This document shows, piece after piece, positions 34,186 to 41,941 of a stretch of DNA of 44,218 nt (the first letter of the stretch is position 1; every line of letters begins with the position of its first letter). This DNA is from CAYVQE01 sp964633205 (GTDB taxonomy: Bacteria > Myxococcota > B64-G9). Made by a program: the position numbers and the translations under genes. The stretch lies in assembly GCA_964633205.1 (NCBI GenBank), contig CAZWFN010000042.1, positions 1 through 44,218 of the forward strand. Reading direction: 5' to 3'. The notes beneath the pieces are model-generated. The model saw only the letters and a program-made list of their open reading frames with translations. It made no database searches and was not told the DNA's origin.

Positions 34186-35094
34186 TCAGGGGGCGGACAG
34201 CCGGCCATCCAGGGCTTGTTGGATCTGCGCTCGTTCCGGGATCCCGGCTCGACCGCCGAGCACGCGGCATTTCAAGCCGGCGGCCGCGTTGGCGAATCGC
34301 ATGCGCTCGCGCAAATCCCAGCCCTGCAAAAGGCCGTAGATGAAGGCGCCGTGGTAGACATCGCCGGCACCGGTGGTGTCGACAGCCTCGATCGGGATGG
34401 CCGGCAGGATGTAGGTCTCGCCGTCCTCCATGCCGACCGAACCGTCCTCGCCGATGGTGATGACCACCGAATTCGGCCCCCGGGCCCGCAGGGCCTTGAG
34501 GCTCTCGGCCAGCGCACCGCCACCGACCTCGGCAGCGAAGCGCTCGGAGGCCACCAGCACGTCGGTCGCCGCGATCAGCTCATCCATGCCGGGCCGGGGG
34601 GAGCCGGCGTCGTAGACCACCGTCACTCCGTTTTCGCGCGCGTGGCGGGCGGCCGCGATCTGGGCTTCCATCTGCAAGCCGTCGACGTGCAGCACCCGAG
34701 CGGCGGCGATCCGATCCAACGGCAGCTGCTGCGGCGACATCGGCGGTACGTCGCCGCGGGTGTAGAAGATGGTACGCCGGCCGCTGCCGCGCTCGACCGC
34801 AATGAAGCTCATCGGCGAGACCTGGCCCGGTGCCACCACCAGGCCCGAGGTATCCACCCCGGCCTCGCGCAAACCCTGGCGGATGAACATACCGAAGTCG
34901 TCGTCCGAGACCACCCCGGCAAAGGCCGTCTCGATACCGAGCGTCGACAGCATCACCAGGGCGGTGGCCACCGGGCCGCCGCCCTGCAGGCTGAACTCCT
35001 CCAGCTCGATCTTCGCGTCCGCTTCCGGGTACCGCGGAACCACCCCCAGGTAATCCACCGCTGCGTGCCCGACACCCACCACCTCGTAAGCCAT
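34186..35094 (-). CDS. PfkB-family carbohydrate (ribokinase-like) kinase
   Basis: A 302-residue cytosolic sugar kinase of the ribokinase/PfkB superfamily. The N-terminal substrate lid begins 'YEVVGVGHAAVDYLGVVPRYPEADAKIE' and the first signature is QGGGPVATALVMLSTLG. The second signature, VDTTGAGDVYHGAFIYGL, contains the catalytic Asp of the GAGD motif and the anion hole. The sugar specificity cannot be read from sequence. The ATG at 35094 is preferred over the in-frame GTG at 35100. It is divergent from the unknown gene at 35268 and separated from HU by the HU promoter, so it is probably monocistronic. Confidence 0.9.
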   Translation of the reverse strand: MAYEVVGVGHAAVDYLGVVPRYPEADAKIELEEFSLQGGGPVATALVMLSTLGIETAFAGVVSDDDFGMFIRQGLREAGVDTSGLVVAPGQVSPMSFIAVERGSGRRTIFYTRGDVPPMSPQQLPLDRIAAARVLHVDGLQMEAQIAAARHARENGVTVVYDAGSPRPGMDELIAATDVLVASERFAAEVGGGALAESLKALRARGPNSVVITIGEDGSVGMEDGETYILPAIPIEAVDTTGAGDVYHGAFIYGLLQGWDLRERMRFANAAAGLKCRVLGGRAGIPERAQIQQALDGRLSAP

Positions 35095-35194
35095 CGCCAC
35101 GTCCGTTCACGGCTCCTGCCGGCGCCCTCCACCCGTGGCCCATCGTATCCGTGCGGCAGCCGGCCGGTCAAGCTGGTGCCTGGCGGGAAATGGT

Positions 35195-35223
35195 TTGCAA
35201 CCAGCCGGCCGCTCATGGATAAT
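35195..35223 (+). promoter_or_regulatory. Candidate promoter of the unknown gene at 35268
   Basis: TTGCAA (35195-35200), a 17-base spacer and GATAAT (35218-35223). The -10 hexamer is identical to that at 16218. It lies 45 bases before the ATG. Confidence 0.5.
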
Positions 35224-35267
35224 GCCGCGGTTTGCCGGATATCCAGCGCAAGGGAGCAGAGGGCGAC

Positions 35268-36548
35268 ATGGCCAAGAAGAAAAAGGGCAAGAAGCAGAAG
35301 CCGCATGCAAACGAAGCGCTGGTCGAAAAGCTGGCCGCCGCGCTCGAGAGCGGCCAGGCCGACGACCTCGACCCCGCAGCGATTCCTGGACTGGAAGCCA
35401 GTGCCTTCGACCAGGCCTTCGAGAAGGGGCGCGAGCTGGTCCAGCAGGGGCCCGACCCGCGGGCCATCATCGAGCTGCCGGCCGTGTTCCAGCTGGCCTT
35501 CCTCCAGCTGGCCGCGGGCGAAGAGGACGACGACCTGATCGGCGATCTGCTGGAGATGACCGCTGAACGCCAGGTGCGCAAGGAAGCCAAACGCACCCTG
35601 CACCGGCTGCGCAGCCAGGGGGTGGCGGTCGACGTGCCCACCTCCGGCGGCGGCTCGGTGCTCGACCGAGCGGTGAGCGAAGAGGAAAAGCCGCTGCCGT
35701 GCTACCTGTCGCCGGTATCGGCCACCGGCCAACGCATGGTGTTGCTGGCCCGCTACACCCGCGGCGGGGTGGCCGTGCACCAGGCCGAGTGGTCGGATAC
35801 CGAGGGCCTGGCCGACTTCAACGGCGGGGTCATCGGCCGCAACCGCTACCGCCAGATGCGCCAGGAGATGAACACCGGCGACGGTGGGCTGCTCGAGATC
35901 GAATACGGCGAGGCGCGCGTCTGGCTGGCCCGGGCCGCCGAGCTGCGGCGCCAGGCCGAAAAGCCGCTGCCCGAGGGCTACCTGGAGGCCAGCGGCGAGC
36001 TGGGCCCGGTGGACGAATCGGCCGCCCCGCCGGATCCGAAGAGCCTGTTTCCAGCGGATGCGCTGGAGGATCGCGATGCGCTGGCGGCCCGCGGCGCCGA
36101 GCTGCTCGAGGAACCGGAGTTCGCCGACTGGCTGCCGGGCCCCGAGACCCTGCAATCGATCGATGAGAAGATCAAAGAGGTCGAGTCCAGCCAGCTGGCC
36201 ATCAACGACCAGCAGCGCATCGAGCAGGTACAGAAAGCGATCGACGACGGCGTGGTGCAGATGCTCGGCGACGAGGACAAGCGCAATCGGTACTTCGACC
36301 GCCTGCTGCAGAATGCCGCCTACCTGCAGCGCAATGGCCGCGAAGAACCGGCCCGGCTGGCGGCCGCGGCCGGTTGGCAGCTGCTCGACGAGGGCTTCGA
36401 GCCCTTGGCCAGCCCGCTGTTTTCCCAGATGGTCAAACGGGTGTTTCGCCCGGCGGAAGACATCGTGGCGGCCATGGACAAATCGAAAGCCGCCGGCCCG
36501 CCGCCGGAGCCGGAATCCGAGGGCGGCAGCGGTTTGATCGTGCCCTGA
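35268..36548 (+). CDS. Conserved-looking cytosolic protein of unknown function
   Basis: A 426-residue acidic protein without signal peptide or membrane segment. The N-terminus is a Lys-rich tail (MAKKKKGKKQKPHANEALVE), followed by a helical region with RKEAKRTLHRLRSQGVAVDV and a beta-rich middle ('YLSPVSATGQRMVLLARYTRGGVAVHQAEWSDTEGLADFNGG'). A long helical C-terminal half comes next, starting around 'ALEDRDALAARGAELLEEPEFADWLP', with a disordered Pro/Glu-rich end. The start at 35268 has AGAGGG upstream and is preferred over the frame opening at 35232. I do not recognise the family. Composition and codon use are those of a real gene. A weak terminator follows. Confidence 0.75.
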   Translation: MAKKKKGKKQKPHANEALVEKLAAALESGQADDLDPAAIPGLEASAFDQAFEKGRELVQQGPDPRAIIELPAVFQLAFLQLAAGEEDDDLIGDLLEMTAERQVRKEAKRTLHRLRSQGVAVDVPTSGGGSVLDRAVSEEEKPLPCYLSPVSATGQRMVLLARYTRGGVAVHQAEWSDTEGLADFNGGVIGRNRYRQMRQEMNTGDGGLLEIEYGEARVWLARAAELRRQAEKPLPEGYLEASGELGPVDESAAPPDPKSLFPADALEDRDALAARGAELLEEPEFADWLPGPETLQSIDEKIKEVESSQLAINDQQRIEQVQKAIDDGVVQMLGDEDKRNRYFDRLLQNAAYLQRNGREEPARLAAAAGWQLLDEGFEPLASPLFSQMVKRVFRPAEDIVAAMDKSKAAGPPPEPESEGGSGLIVP

Positions 36549-36577
36549 CGGGCAACGATTCCCAAAGGCCCGCTTTT
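36549..36577 (+). terminator. Weak terminator after the unknown gene
   Basis: CGGGC (36549-36553) can pair with GCCCG (36568-36572) and is followed by CTTTT. It lies directly after the TGA stop and between convergent genes. The stem is short. Confidence 0.35.
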
Positions 36578-36604
36578 CGATTCACGCCGTCTGGCGAAGG
36601 ATTT

Positions 36605-37102
36605 TCAGGAACGGGTACGGAAGCGGGCCACCGCGGCGACCTCGGCCGGCAGATCGGGGTGGCCGAGCGCCGGCAACGGGCCGCTGTTCACCCCCTGCAG
36701 CCCCGTGGTGCACAGCACGCGGTAACAAGTGCCGAACTCCAGCGATTCCGCGTCGGTCCCGATGCGGATCACATTCGGCTGGTCTGGCTCGACCGCGGCA
36801 GCCCATTCGGTGTTCGTCCAGCTCTCGCCGCAGACCGAGCCGTCCCAGGCGGCGCTCTCCAGCCGGACCGCATCCGCACCGAGGCTGCCGGTGTCGACCG
36901 CGTCCGAGAAGTAGATCCGCACCGCCACGTCGGGCTCCACGTCCACCGCACCATCCAAGGGCATGTGGACCACCTCCAGCGGATCGGGCTGGTTGACCTG
37001 CGGATTGCCGCAGCCGGCCAGCCAGGCCGCACCGAGGGCCAAGACGACCAGCCACCGGCCCTTCCGGGCTGCCGGCCGTTCATTCGCATTGGGGCGGAAC
37101 AT
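36605..37102 (-). CDS. Lipoprotein with bacterial Ig-like domain
   Basis: A 165-residue lipoprotein with a basic N-terminus (MFRPNANERPAARKGR), a hydrophobic stretch and Cys in AAWLAGC. The mature part resembles a Big_5/SbsA-type Ig-like domain: 'EVVHMPLDGAVDVEPDVAVRIYFSDAVDTGSL' is the usual 'P-x-D-G-A-x-x-V ... F-S-x-x-x-d' opening. The C-terminal strand ends RFRTRS, and four Cys suggest disulfides. The start has GAGGAGGGAG upstream. It lies 20 bases after a gene for a similar lipoprotein and follows the cytochrome genes on the same strand. Confidence 0.78.
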   Translation of the reverse strand: MFRPNANERPAARKGRWLVVLALGAAWLAGCGNPQVNQPDPLEVVHMPLDGAVDVEPDVAVRIYFSDAVDTGSLGADAVRLESAAWDGSVCGESWTNTEWAAAVEPDQPNVIRIGTDAESLEFGTCYRVLCTTGLQGVNSGPLPALGHPDLPAEVAAVARFRTRS

Positions 37103-37122
37103 CGGCTCCCTCCTCCCCGACT

Positions 37123-37557
37123 CTACTCGGCCACCCGAAAGGTGGCCCGGATCTCGCTGCCCAGCGGCGCTGTACCATCGCCCTGCAGGCTGGCCACCAG
37201 CACCACCGTATAGCTGGCACCGGCGTTCAGGTCGGCCAGCCGGATGACGGCGGTGGCGGACTGATCGTCGAGTTCGGACAGCCGGGCGGTGGCGCTCAGC
37301 CGCGTCCCCTGGTCGTCCTCGACATAGAAGGTCCGCTCGTTGAGCTTGTCGTCGCCCTCACCCACCGCCATGGCGGCCGAGAACACGGCCACCACGTCGG
37401 TGGCCGGCGGCACCCCCACCTCCCCGTCGCGTGGCGAGAACTCGATCACCTTCAGCGGCTGGTCGCCCTGGCGGCCGACATCCACCCCGCCGCAGCCGGC
37501 AGCCCAGCAACACAACAGGACGAGACCCAACCCGCCCACAGCGATCCTCGAAATCAT
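37123..37557 (-). CDS. Lipoprotein with bacterial Ig-like domain
   Basis: A 144-residue lipoprotein: signal MISRIAVGGLGLVLLCCWAA with Cys in AAGC. A single Big_5/SbsA Ig-like domain follows (KVIEFSPRDGEVGVPPATDV, VVAVFSAAMAVGEGDDKL, SELDDQSATAVIRLADLNAG, then 'YTVVLVASLQGDGTAPLG' and the final 'RATFRVAE'). It is a paralogue of the lipoprotein encoded 20 bases downstream. The start at 37557 has GGAG at good spacing; an in-frame TTG four codons upstream is less likely. It has its own promoter (37597-37626). Confidence 0.8.
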   Translation of the reverse strand: MISRIAVGGLGLVLLCCWAAGCGGVDVGRQGDQPLKVIEFSPRDGEVGVPPATDVVAVFSAAMAVGEGDDKLNERTFYVEDDQGTRLSATARLSELDDQSATAVIRLADLNAGASYTVVLVASLQGDGTAPLGSEIRATFRVAE

Positions 37558-37596
37558 GGCAGACTCCAAGCGGTCGTATCGCCTGTAATGATCGGA

Positions 37597-37626
37597 ATTC
37601 TACCGCCCGACTCCGGCGAGGGTCAA
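37597..37626 (-). promoter_or_regulatory. Promoter of the Ig-like lipoprotein pair
   Basis: On the minus strand TTGACC (37626-37621), an 18-base spacer and TAGAAT (37602-37597), about 40 bases before the ATG at 37557 and downstream of the pentaheme cytochrome stop. Confidence 0.6.
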
Positions 37627-37652
37627 GACGCCAGGGGGCGATTGCCGGATGC

Positions 37653-39374
37653 TTACGAGGCGCCGTCGGTGTCGCCGGCCGGGTCGCCGGCCGCGGCCGG
37701 CGGCGGCGGTGGCTCCGGCGGCGGTTGCGGCGGCGATGGAGCCACTCGCAGCTCGGCCGCCGCCAACACCAGCGCCGATTCGGCGGCGGCCGCCTCGTAG
37801 TAGCCGACGAAACGACGCGTCTCCAACGCCTGGTAGCCCTCCAAGTTGTGCGCCCAGCGATAGCCGATCGGCTGGTAGAGCAGCTCGGCGGATACGGTCA
37901 GCGGTCCGGCGCGGCCGCCGAGCGCCACCCGGTAGTCGACCGCATCGCCGCCCCCGGTGAAGTCGGCGTCCTCGAACGCACCGCCGACCACGGCGATGTC
38001 GTCGTCGGCGCTGGTCTTGTCGAAGCCGGTGGGCAGCAGCCGGTTGTCCTTGAGGTACTGGGTGGCCGTCAGCAGGCCGGTGGTGACCGCATCGTCCGGC
38101 CCGCCCAGGATGGGCTCGTAGATCTGCACCTGCTCGCTGGATTCGATGGCCGCGTAATGGGGCTCGAAACGGGCGGCATCGGCATCGTTGTCGTTGCCGG
38201 CGATGGATCCGTCGGGCCGCAGCGCCCCGGACTCGAACACCACGTCGCCGGCTCCGTCGCGCACGCTCAGGTGAATCCAGGCCCGGCGCGAGGGGTAGGC
38301 GCTGGGCAGCTTGTGGCCGGCCAGGTTGTGCAGCCGCACCGTCACCTCGAGCCGGTCGCCGGTGATGCAGGCGTCGGCCAGCTCCAGCCGCGCCGAACTC
38401 GACTTCAAGTGGGCCTTGGTGCGATCGGCGGTGGCCTGCAGCTCCTGCGGCAGGGCGTCCGGAGCCAGGTCCCGGCGATAGCGATTGAGCAAACGCGGGA
38501 TGAAGAAGTTGCCACCGCGGAACACGTGCTGTCTGAACCCGTCGCGTGGCTGGCCCCAGACGCTGGCGATGTGGGCCTGCCCGGCGGCAGCCACCATGTG
38601 GCAGGACTGGCAGCTCTTGTCCTCCGGATAGCGGCTGTGCAGCCACTCCAGGTAGGGCATCTGCTCGGGCAGCTCGCCGATGGCCCCGCCGTCGGGTCCC
38701 AGCGCGTGGGTATACAGGGTGTGGCAGCTGCCGCACAGAGCCGAGTCGCGGATGTGCTGCGCCTTCTCTTGCACGAAACGCGAGGCCGAGGACATGATGC
38801 GCGTCCGGCCGGCGTCGACCTCGTAGGGGCCGTAGACGACGCGCTCGCCCAGGGGTTTGTCGCCATCGACCACGAAACGGCCGACGAAGCTGGCCCGCTG
38901 GCCGAGCTTGTCGGCCGCGATCTGATGGCACATGGTGCACGAGACGCCGTCGCGCGCCAGCGGGGTCAGCGGCGCCGGCTGGCCGGCATGCGGCAGGTGG
39001 CTGAAGACGCGGCCCTCGTCGCCACCGGCGTGGGCCGTGTAGCGGGCCATGGGCATGTGGCAGATGGAGCACTCGTCCTCGATGGCCGCCACCGCCTTGG
39101 GATGATCGAGCGTCTCGCGTCGCACCGCGGCCTGCCAGTATGGATCGCGCGCCGAGTTGGCCATCATGGTCGAGCGCCAGTCGGTGCCGATGGACAGATC
39201 GCGGCCGGCCGCATCGTGCAGGTTGTTGTGACAGGCCATGCAGTCGGTGGCCTCGACGAAGAGCTTTGCGGCAGCTCCGTCAACACCGGCCGCCGGCTGC
39301 GGTGAGGCGATCAAGACCATGGCGGCCAGACCCGCGGCCGCTGGCGTCCAGATTCGAATGACGAAAGACCGCAT
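37653..39374 (-). CDS. Periplasmic pentaheme c-type cytochrome
   Basis: A 573-residue exported cytochrome with a signal peptide (MRSFVIRIWTPAAAGLAAMV) and five CxxCH heme-binding sites: C45-H49 (DCMACH), C102-H106 (ECSICH), C146-H150 (SCTMCH), C214-H218 (LCGSCH) and C255-H259 (SCQSCH). All lie in the N-terminal half. The C-terminal 300 residues have no heme motif and include a beta-rich part ('ARLELADACITGDRLEVTVRLHNLAGHKLPSAYPSRRAWIHLSVRDG') and a Pro-rich tail. Its ATG lies two bases after the stop of the cytochrome-barrel gene, so the pair is coupled. It probably relays electrons in the periplasm. The exact family is not recognised. Confidence 0.88.
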   Translation of the reverse strand: MRSFVIRIWTPAAAGLAAMVLIASPQPAAGVDGAAAKLFVEATDCMACHNNLHDAAGRDLSIGTDWRSTMMANSARDPYWQAAVRRETLDHPKAVAAIEDECSICHMPMARYTAHAGGDEGRVFSHLPHAGQPAPLTPLARDGVSCTMCHQIAADKLGQRASFVGRFVVDGDKPLGERVVYGPYEVDAGRTRIMSSASRFVQEKAQHIRDSALCGSCHTLYTHALGPDGGAIGELPEQMPYLEWLHSRYPEDKSCQSCHMVAAAGQAHIASVWGQPRDGFRQHVFRGGNFFIPRLLNRYRRDLAPDALPQELQATADRTKAHLKSSSARLELADACITGDRLEVTVRLHNLAGHKLPSAYPSRRAWIHLSVRDGAGDVVFESGALRPDGSIAGNDNDADAARFEPHYAAIESSEQVQIYEPILGGPDDAVTTGLLTATQYLKDNRLLPTGFDKTSADDDIAVVGGAFEDADFTGGGDAVDYRVALGGRAGPLTVSAELLYQPIGYRWAHNLEGYQALETRRFVGYYEAAAAESALVLAAAELRVAPSPPQPPPEPPPPPAAAGDPAGDTDGAS

Positions 39375-39376
39375 GA

Positions 39377-40528
39377 CTACCAGCCCTCCCCGAAGCCGCC
39401 ATCGAACCACTCCCACAGCAGGTAGGCCCAGGCGCCGATGGGACGATCGTTGCCCGGTTCGACCGGGATGCGGGCGGCCAGCCCGAGCGCGATGTGCTGC
39501 CGCGTGTTCAACGTCACATGCAGCTGGGGCACCAGATCCCAGTGGGGCTCGGCCCCGCCCTCGAGTTCGGTCGAGCCCAGCACGCCCAGCATCGGCGACC
39601 AGGCCCGGCCGAAGGGCCCTTCGGTGAAGGTGTATCCGTAGACCAGGCGCCAGAAGGCCTCGATGCCGGGATCCTTCTCGATGGGGATCTCGGCGCCGCC
39701 CTGGAAGTGGAGGAACCCCGCCGGCCCCAGGGACTGGCCGAGCAGCAGCGCCGGCTCGAACACCACCCCACCAGCGCCCATGCCCTCGTCCTGCTGGCCG
39801 GTGGGCAGCACCACCTCGGCCAGGCCGCTGAAGATGGTACCGCTGGACAACGCGGCCACCAACACGTGCTTGAGCCCCAACGCCACGTCGCCCAGGCCGC
39901 CGCCCCAACCGCCACCGTCCTGCTCGTCGCCCTGCATCTCGACCGCGCCGAAGGGCACCACCACCTCCAGCTGGCTGCGCTTGCCGAAGCGCGTCTCGTA
40001 GAGCAGCTCGCCCATCACCTCGTAGGGCCGCTGGGTGGCCGCACCCACCGTGAAAATGAACTCATCCTCGACGAAGGCCTTCTCGGTGAACATGGGCCGC
40101 GGCAGGTTCAAGTTGCCGCTGGGCCAGCCCTTCCCGGCGCAAAAGGTGCGGATGTGCTCGACCGCCATTTCGATCTGGGCCGGTTGCAGCGCCTCGCCGA
40201 AGGCCGGCATGCGGTGGTCGAAGCCGCGCACCGGGCCGCCCTGGTGGGCCACCGCGTACCAATCCCCATCCGGCTCGCGGGTGGCGAAGCTGCATTCGGT
40301 GAAGTCGGGCAGCGGCAGGTCGAAGCCTACCACCGCCTGCGCCCGGCCGGTGCCGTCGTGGCCGTGGCAGGCGGCACAGGCCGCGCTGTAGACCCGCTGT
40401 GGGGTGTTCAGTTCGCCGAGGTCGGCGCCGCCGCTGTTCGGCCGGGCCCGCGTTGACACGACGATGCCGGCGGCGATCACCAGCCCCATCACCAGCCAGA
40501 CACGCCCGCTCGTTCTCGTTCGCCCCAT
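39377..40528 (-). CDS. Cytochrome c domain fused to an outer-membrane beta-barrel
   Basis: A 383-residue protein in three parts. First is an export signal or anchor (MGRTRTSGRVWLVMGLVIAA). Second is a class I cytochrome c domain at about 40-130 with CAACHG (C51, C54, H55) and a likely axial Met at M107 (HRMPAF). Third, residues about 150-383 show alternating aromatic strands ('VMGELLYETRFGKRSQLEVVVPFG', 'FSGLAEVVLPTG', 'HFQGGAEIPIE') ending in a C-terminal aromatic (GW), as in outer-membrane barrels of the phenol-degradation/MetA transporter type. A heme domain covalently joined to a barrel, next to a pentaheme cytochrome, suggests electron transfer across the outer membrane. Confidence 0.8.
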   Translation of the reverse strand: MGRTRTSGRVWLVMGLVIAAGIVVSTRARPNSGGADLGELNTPQRVYSAACAACHGHDGTGRAQAVVGFDLPLPDFTECSFATREPDGDWYAVAHQGGPVRGFDHRMPAFGEALQPAQIEMAVEHIRTFCAGKGWPSGNLNLPRPMFTEKAFVEDEFIFTVGAATQRPYEVMGELLYETRFGKRSQLEVVVPFGAVEMQGDEQDGGGWGGGLGDVALGLKHVLVAALSSGTIFSGLAEVVLPTGQQDEGMGAGGVVFEPALLLGQSLGPAGFLHFQGGAEIPIEKDPGIEAFWRLVYGYTFTEGPFGRAWSPMLGVLGSTELEGGAEPHWDLVPQLHVTLNTRQHIALGLAARIPVEPGNDRPIGAWAYLLWEWFDGGFGEGW

Positions 40529-40589
40529 CGATTGCCGTCCCCTCTCTCGTTCGGTGGTCCCGCTCCCCATCCAAACGGTTCTCGCCAGC

Positions 40590-40617
40590 ACCTTAGCACC
40601 CGGTGCCCCGGAGTCAA
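40590..40617 (-). promoter_or_regulatory. Candidate promoter of the cytochrome operon
   Basis: On the minus strand TTGACT (40617-40612), a 16-base spacer and TAAGGT (40595-40590), about 62 bases before the ATG at 40528. Confidence 0.45.
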
Positions 40618-40658
40618 ACCACGGAGATGCGAACCGGCGGGGCCGTGCGGGGCGGCGC

Positions 40659-41402
40659 TCAGCGCGGGCGGCGCAGCAGCCGATCGAGGTTGTCGCGCTC
40701 CCAGCGCTCGGCGCGCTGGTGGTGGATGTAGCGCCGCTCGCGGCGGCGGAATGCTGCGGTGTGGACCAGGCGCCGGCCACCCTTGTGCTCGGCGCCGATG
40801 ACGTGGTGCAACAGCTCGTGGTAGACCACCGCCACCACCACATAGGGCGGCACCGTACGCTGATCGAGCACCGGGTGGATGCGTACCAGCCCGTCCTCGA
40901 AGGAGTAGGACCCCAGCCGAATCGACCGCATGCGGCGCCGGCGGCGGTCGCTGCCCCAGACCACGGGCACGGCCAGCGGCCCATCGAAATACGTCCGCGC
41001 CAGCGCGTCGCGGATGCCCTCGAGGTCGTAGACCTGCCCGCGGCCGCTGCCGCGATCGCGGCGGCGGCCGATGCGGCTGCGGTTGCGCTCGATGAAGGCA
41101 TCGAGCCGGGCCCCGCCGCGCCGGCGCCCCCGCAGGTGGTCGGCCAGCGCCCGCAGCTCGGCCTCACCGGCCTCGATGAACAGGTGATGCAGGCTCAGCT
41201 CCAACCGGCCGTAGCGCTCGCGGACCGACAGCACAGTCGAGGCGTTGTCGTTGAAGCGCAGCCGGAATGGCCGTTCGTCGAAGAAGCGCCGCAGCCGGCA
41301 GCTGAACTGCTCGCGCAGCGCCGGCGAGTATGTCGGGTCGACCAGCCGCTGGCGTCGCGGCAGCGGGGTCTTGAAGGCGAAGTCGAGCTGCTGCATGGCC
41401 AT
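40659..41402 (-). CDS. SprT-like zinc metalloprotease family protein
   Basis: A 247-residue cytosolic protein, Arg-rich, with a zincin motif near the C-terminus: VVAVVYHELLHHVIGAEH (HExxH) followed about 15 residues later by 'LVHTAAFRRRERRY', whose His is the likely third ligand. The order and spacing resemble SprT-like/YgjP-type peptidases. The N-terminal 170 residues are divergent. Two in-frame ATGs (41402, 41396) start it; GAG six bases before the second favours 41396 slightly. It lies 90 bases downstream of the two small membrane frames on the same strand. The substrate is unknown. Confidence 0.75.
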   Translation of the reverse strand: MAMQQLDFAFKTPLPRRQRLVDPTYSPALREQFSCRLRRFFDERPFRLRFNDNASTVLSVRERYGRLELSLHHLFIEAGEAELRALADHLRGRRRGGARLDAFIERNRSRIGRRRDRGSGRGQVYDLEGIRDALARTYFDGPLAVPVVWGSDRRRRRMRSIRLGSYSFEDGLVRIHPVLDQRTVPPYVVVAVVYHELLHHVIGAEHKGGRRLVHTAAFRRRERRYIHHQRAERWERDNLDRLLRRPR

Positions 41403-41492
41403 CTCGGCAGACCATCATAGGCTGGCTTCGGCGGTCTGCCAAGCGCAAACACGCGCCCGAGCCCAGGTCGCGGCGGACGACCGCGCCAGGGC

Positions 41493-41723
41493 TCAATCGC
41501 GACCGAGGTGGTCGTCCTGGCCGAAACCGATCAGGAAGCCGGTGATGGTGAAAAATGGCACCGCGACCGCGGGCTCGCAGGTCAGCGGTCAGCCGACGCC
41601 GGCTCCGGTCAGGCCGAGGCTGAGCAGCAGCCCGGCCCCACCGCAGATCCCAGCCAGCAACAGCGGCCAGCGCAGCCGCCGCCACAGCCTAGCGGTTCTG
41701 TTCTTCCGAGTTCTCGGTTCCAT
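41493..41723 (-). CDS. Putative small membrane selenoprotein (in-frame UGA, U-P-L-T-C)
   Basis: ATG at 41723 opens a 44-codon frame (MEPRTRKNRTARLWRRLRWP, then a hydrophobic helix to GAGVG) that reaches TGA at 41591-41589. In the same frame 31 more sense codons follow: PLTCEPAVAVPFFTITGFLI, then GFGQDDHLGRD and TGA. Read through, this is a 76-residue protein with two membrane segments and U45-P-L-T-C49 between them, like a redox CPxxC-type site. By my count 26 of the 31 downstream codons end in G or C, as in real genes here. A 12-bp hairpin with two single-U bulges starts at the UGA itself. The start overlaps the end of the preceding frame. If UGA stops, the product is a 44-residue one-helix peptide. 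Confidence 0.5.
41560..41589 (-). other. SECIS-like hairpin after the UGA of the second small frame
   Basis: On the minus strand the RNA reads ACCGC, U, GACC, U, GCG, loop AGCC, CGC, GGUC, GCGGU. This gives 12 base pairs with two bulged U on the 5' side, beginning with the A of the UGA. A bulged U below a 3-bp apical stem and a G in the apical loop recall the bacterial SECIS of E. coli fdhF. The loop starts 13 bases after the UGA, nearer than in fdhF. Confidence 0.4.
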
Positions 41724-41859
41724 GTTCGCCGTCTTCGCGCGCCGGCCCGCCGGGCCGGCATGCCCCGCGCATTCAGGTATCGACCCCCAGCCGCGGCAGT
41801 ATCACGGCCTGGAGCAGGATCCAGATGCCGAGCAGAATCAACAGTCCCAACCAGTCCAT
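41689..41859 (-). CDS. Putative small membrane selenoprotein (in-frame UGA, U-M-R-G-A-C)
   Basis: ATG at 41859, with a good AGGGAGG site, opens MDWLGLLILLGIWILLQAVI then LPRLGVDT, one transmembrane helix, and meets TGA at 41775-41773. The same frame continues for 27 codons: MRGACRPGGPAREDGEHG, then TENSEEQNR and TAG. Read through, this is a 56-residue protein with U29-M-R-G-A-C34 just after the helix and an acidic, hydrophilic tail. The tail, rich in Glu and Asn, is not what a random frame gives at this GC content. A perfect 8-bp hairpin with a G-rich loop follows the UGA. The end overlaps the next small frame by 35 bases. A weak promoter (TGGACA/TAAGTT, 41941-41913) precedes it. Confidence 0.55.
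41741..41759 (-). other. SECIS-like hairpin after the UGA of the first small frame
   Basis: GCCGGCCC and GGGCCGGC form a perfect 8-bp stem with loop GGC. A U directly precedes the stem on the 5' side. The loop starts 21 bases after the A of the UGA, and the first loop base is G; the fdhF SECIS has its loop at a similar distance. GC-rich palindromes are common here, so the shape alone is not proof. Confidence 0.4.
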
Positions 41860-41941
41860 GCTCGCCGGTCCTCCCTGGAGACACCCGCCCCTCCGCGGCC
41901 GCTCCCATACACAACTTAGGGCTGGGCGCCGCCGCTGTCCA

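Noticed and set aside
41493..41859. A genetic code with UGA as Trp or Gly as the explanation of the interrupted frames
   Set aside because: Many genes in the window end at TGA at family-normal length, for example the aldo/keto reductase and prkA.
41609..41914. A 101-codon minus-strand frame across the small membrane genes
   Set aside because: Its Arg/Gly/Ala-rich sequence is a frame shadow; the two membrane-like frames in the same stretch have better starts and protein-like sequence.
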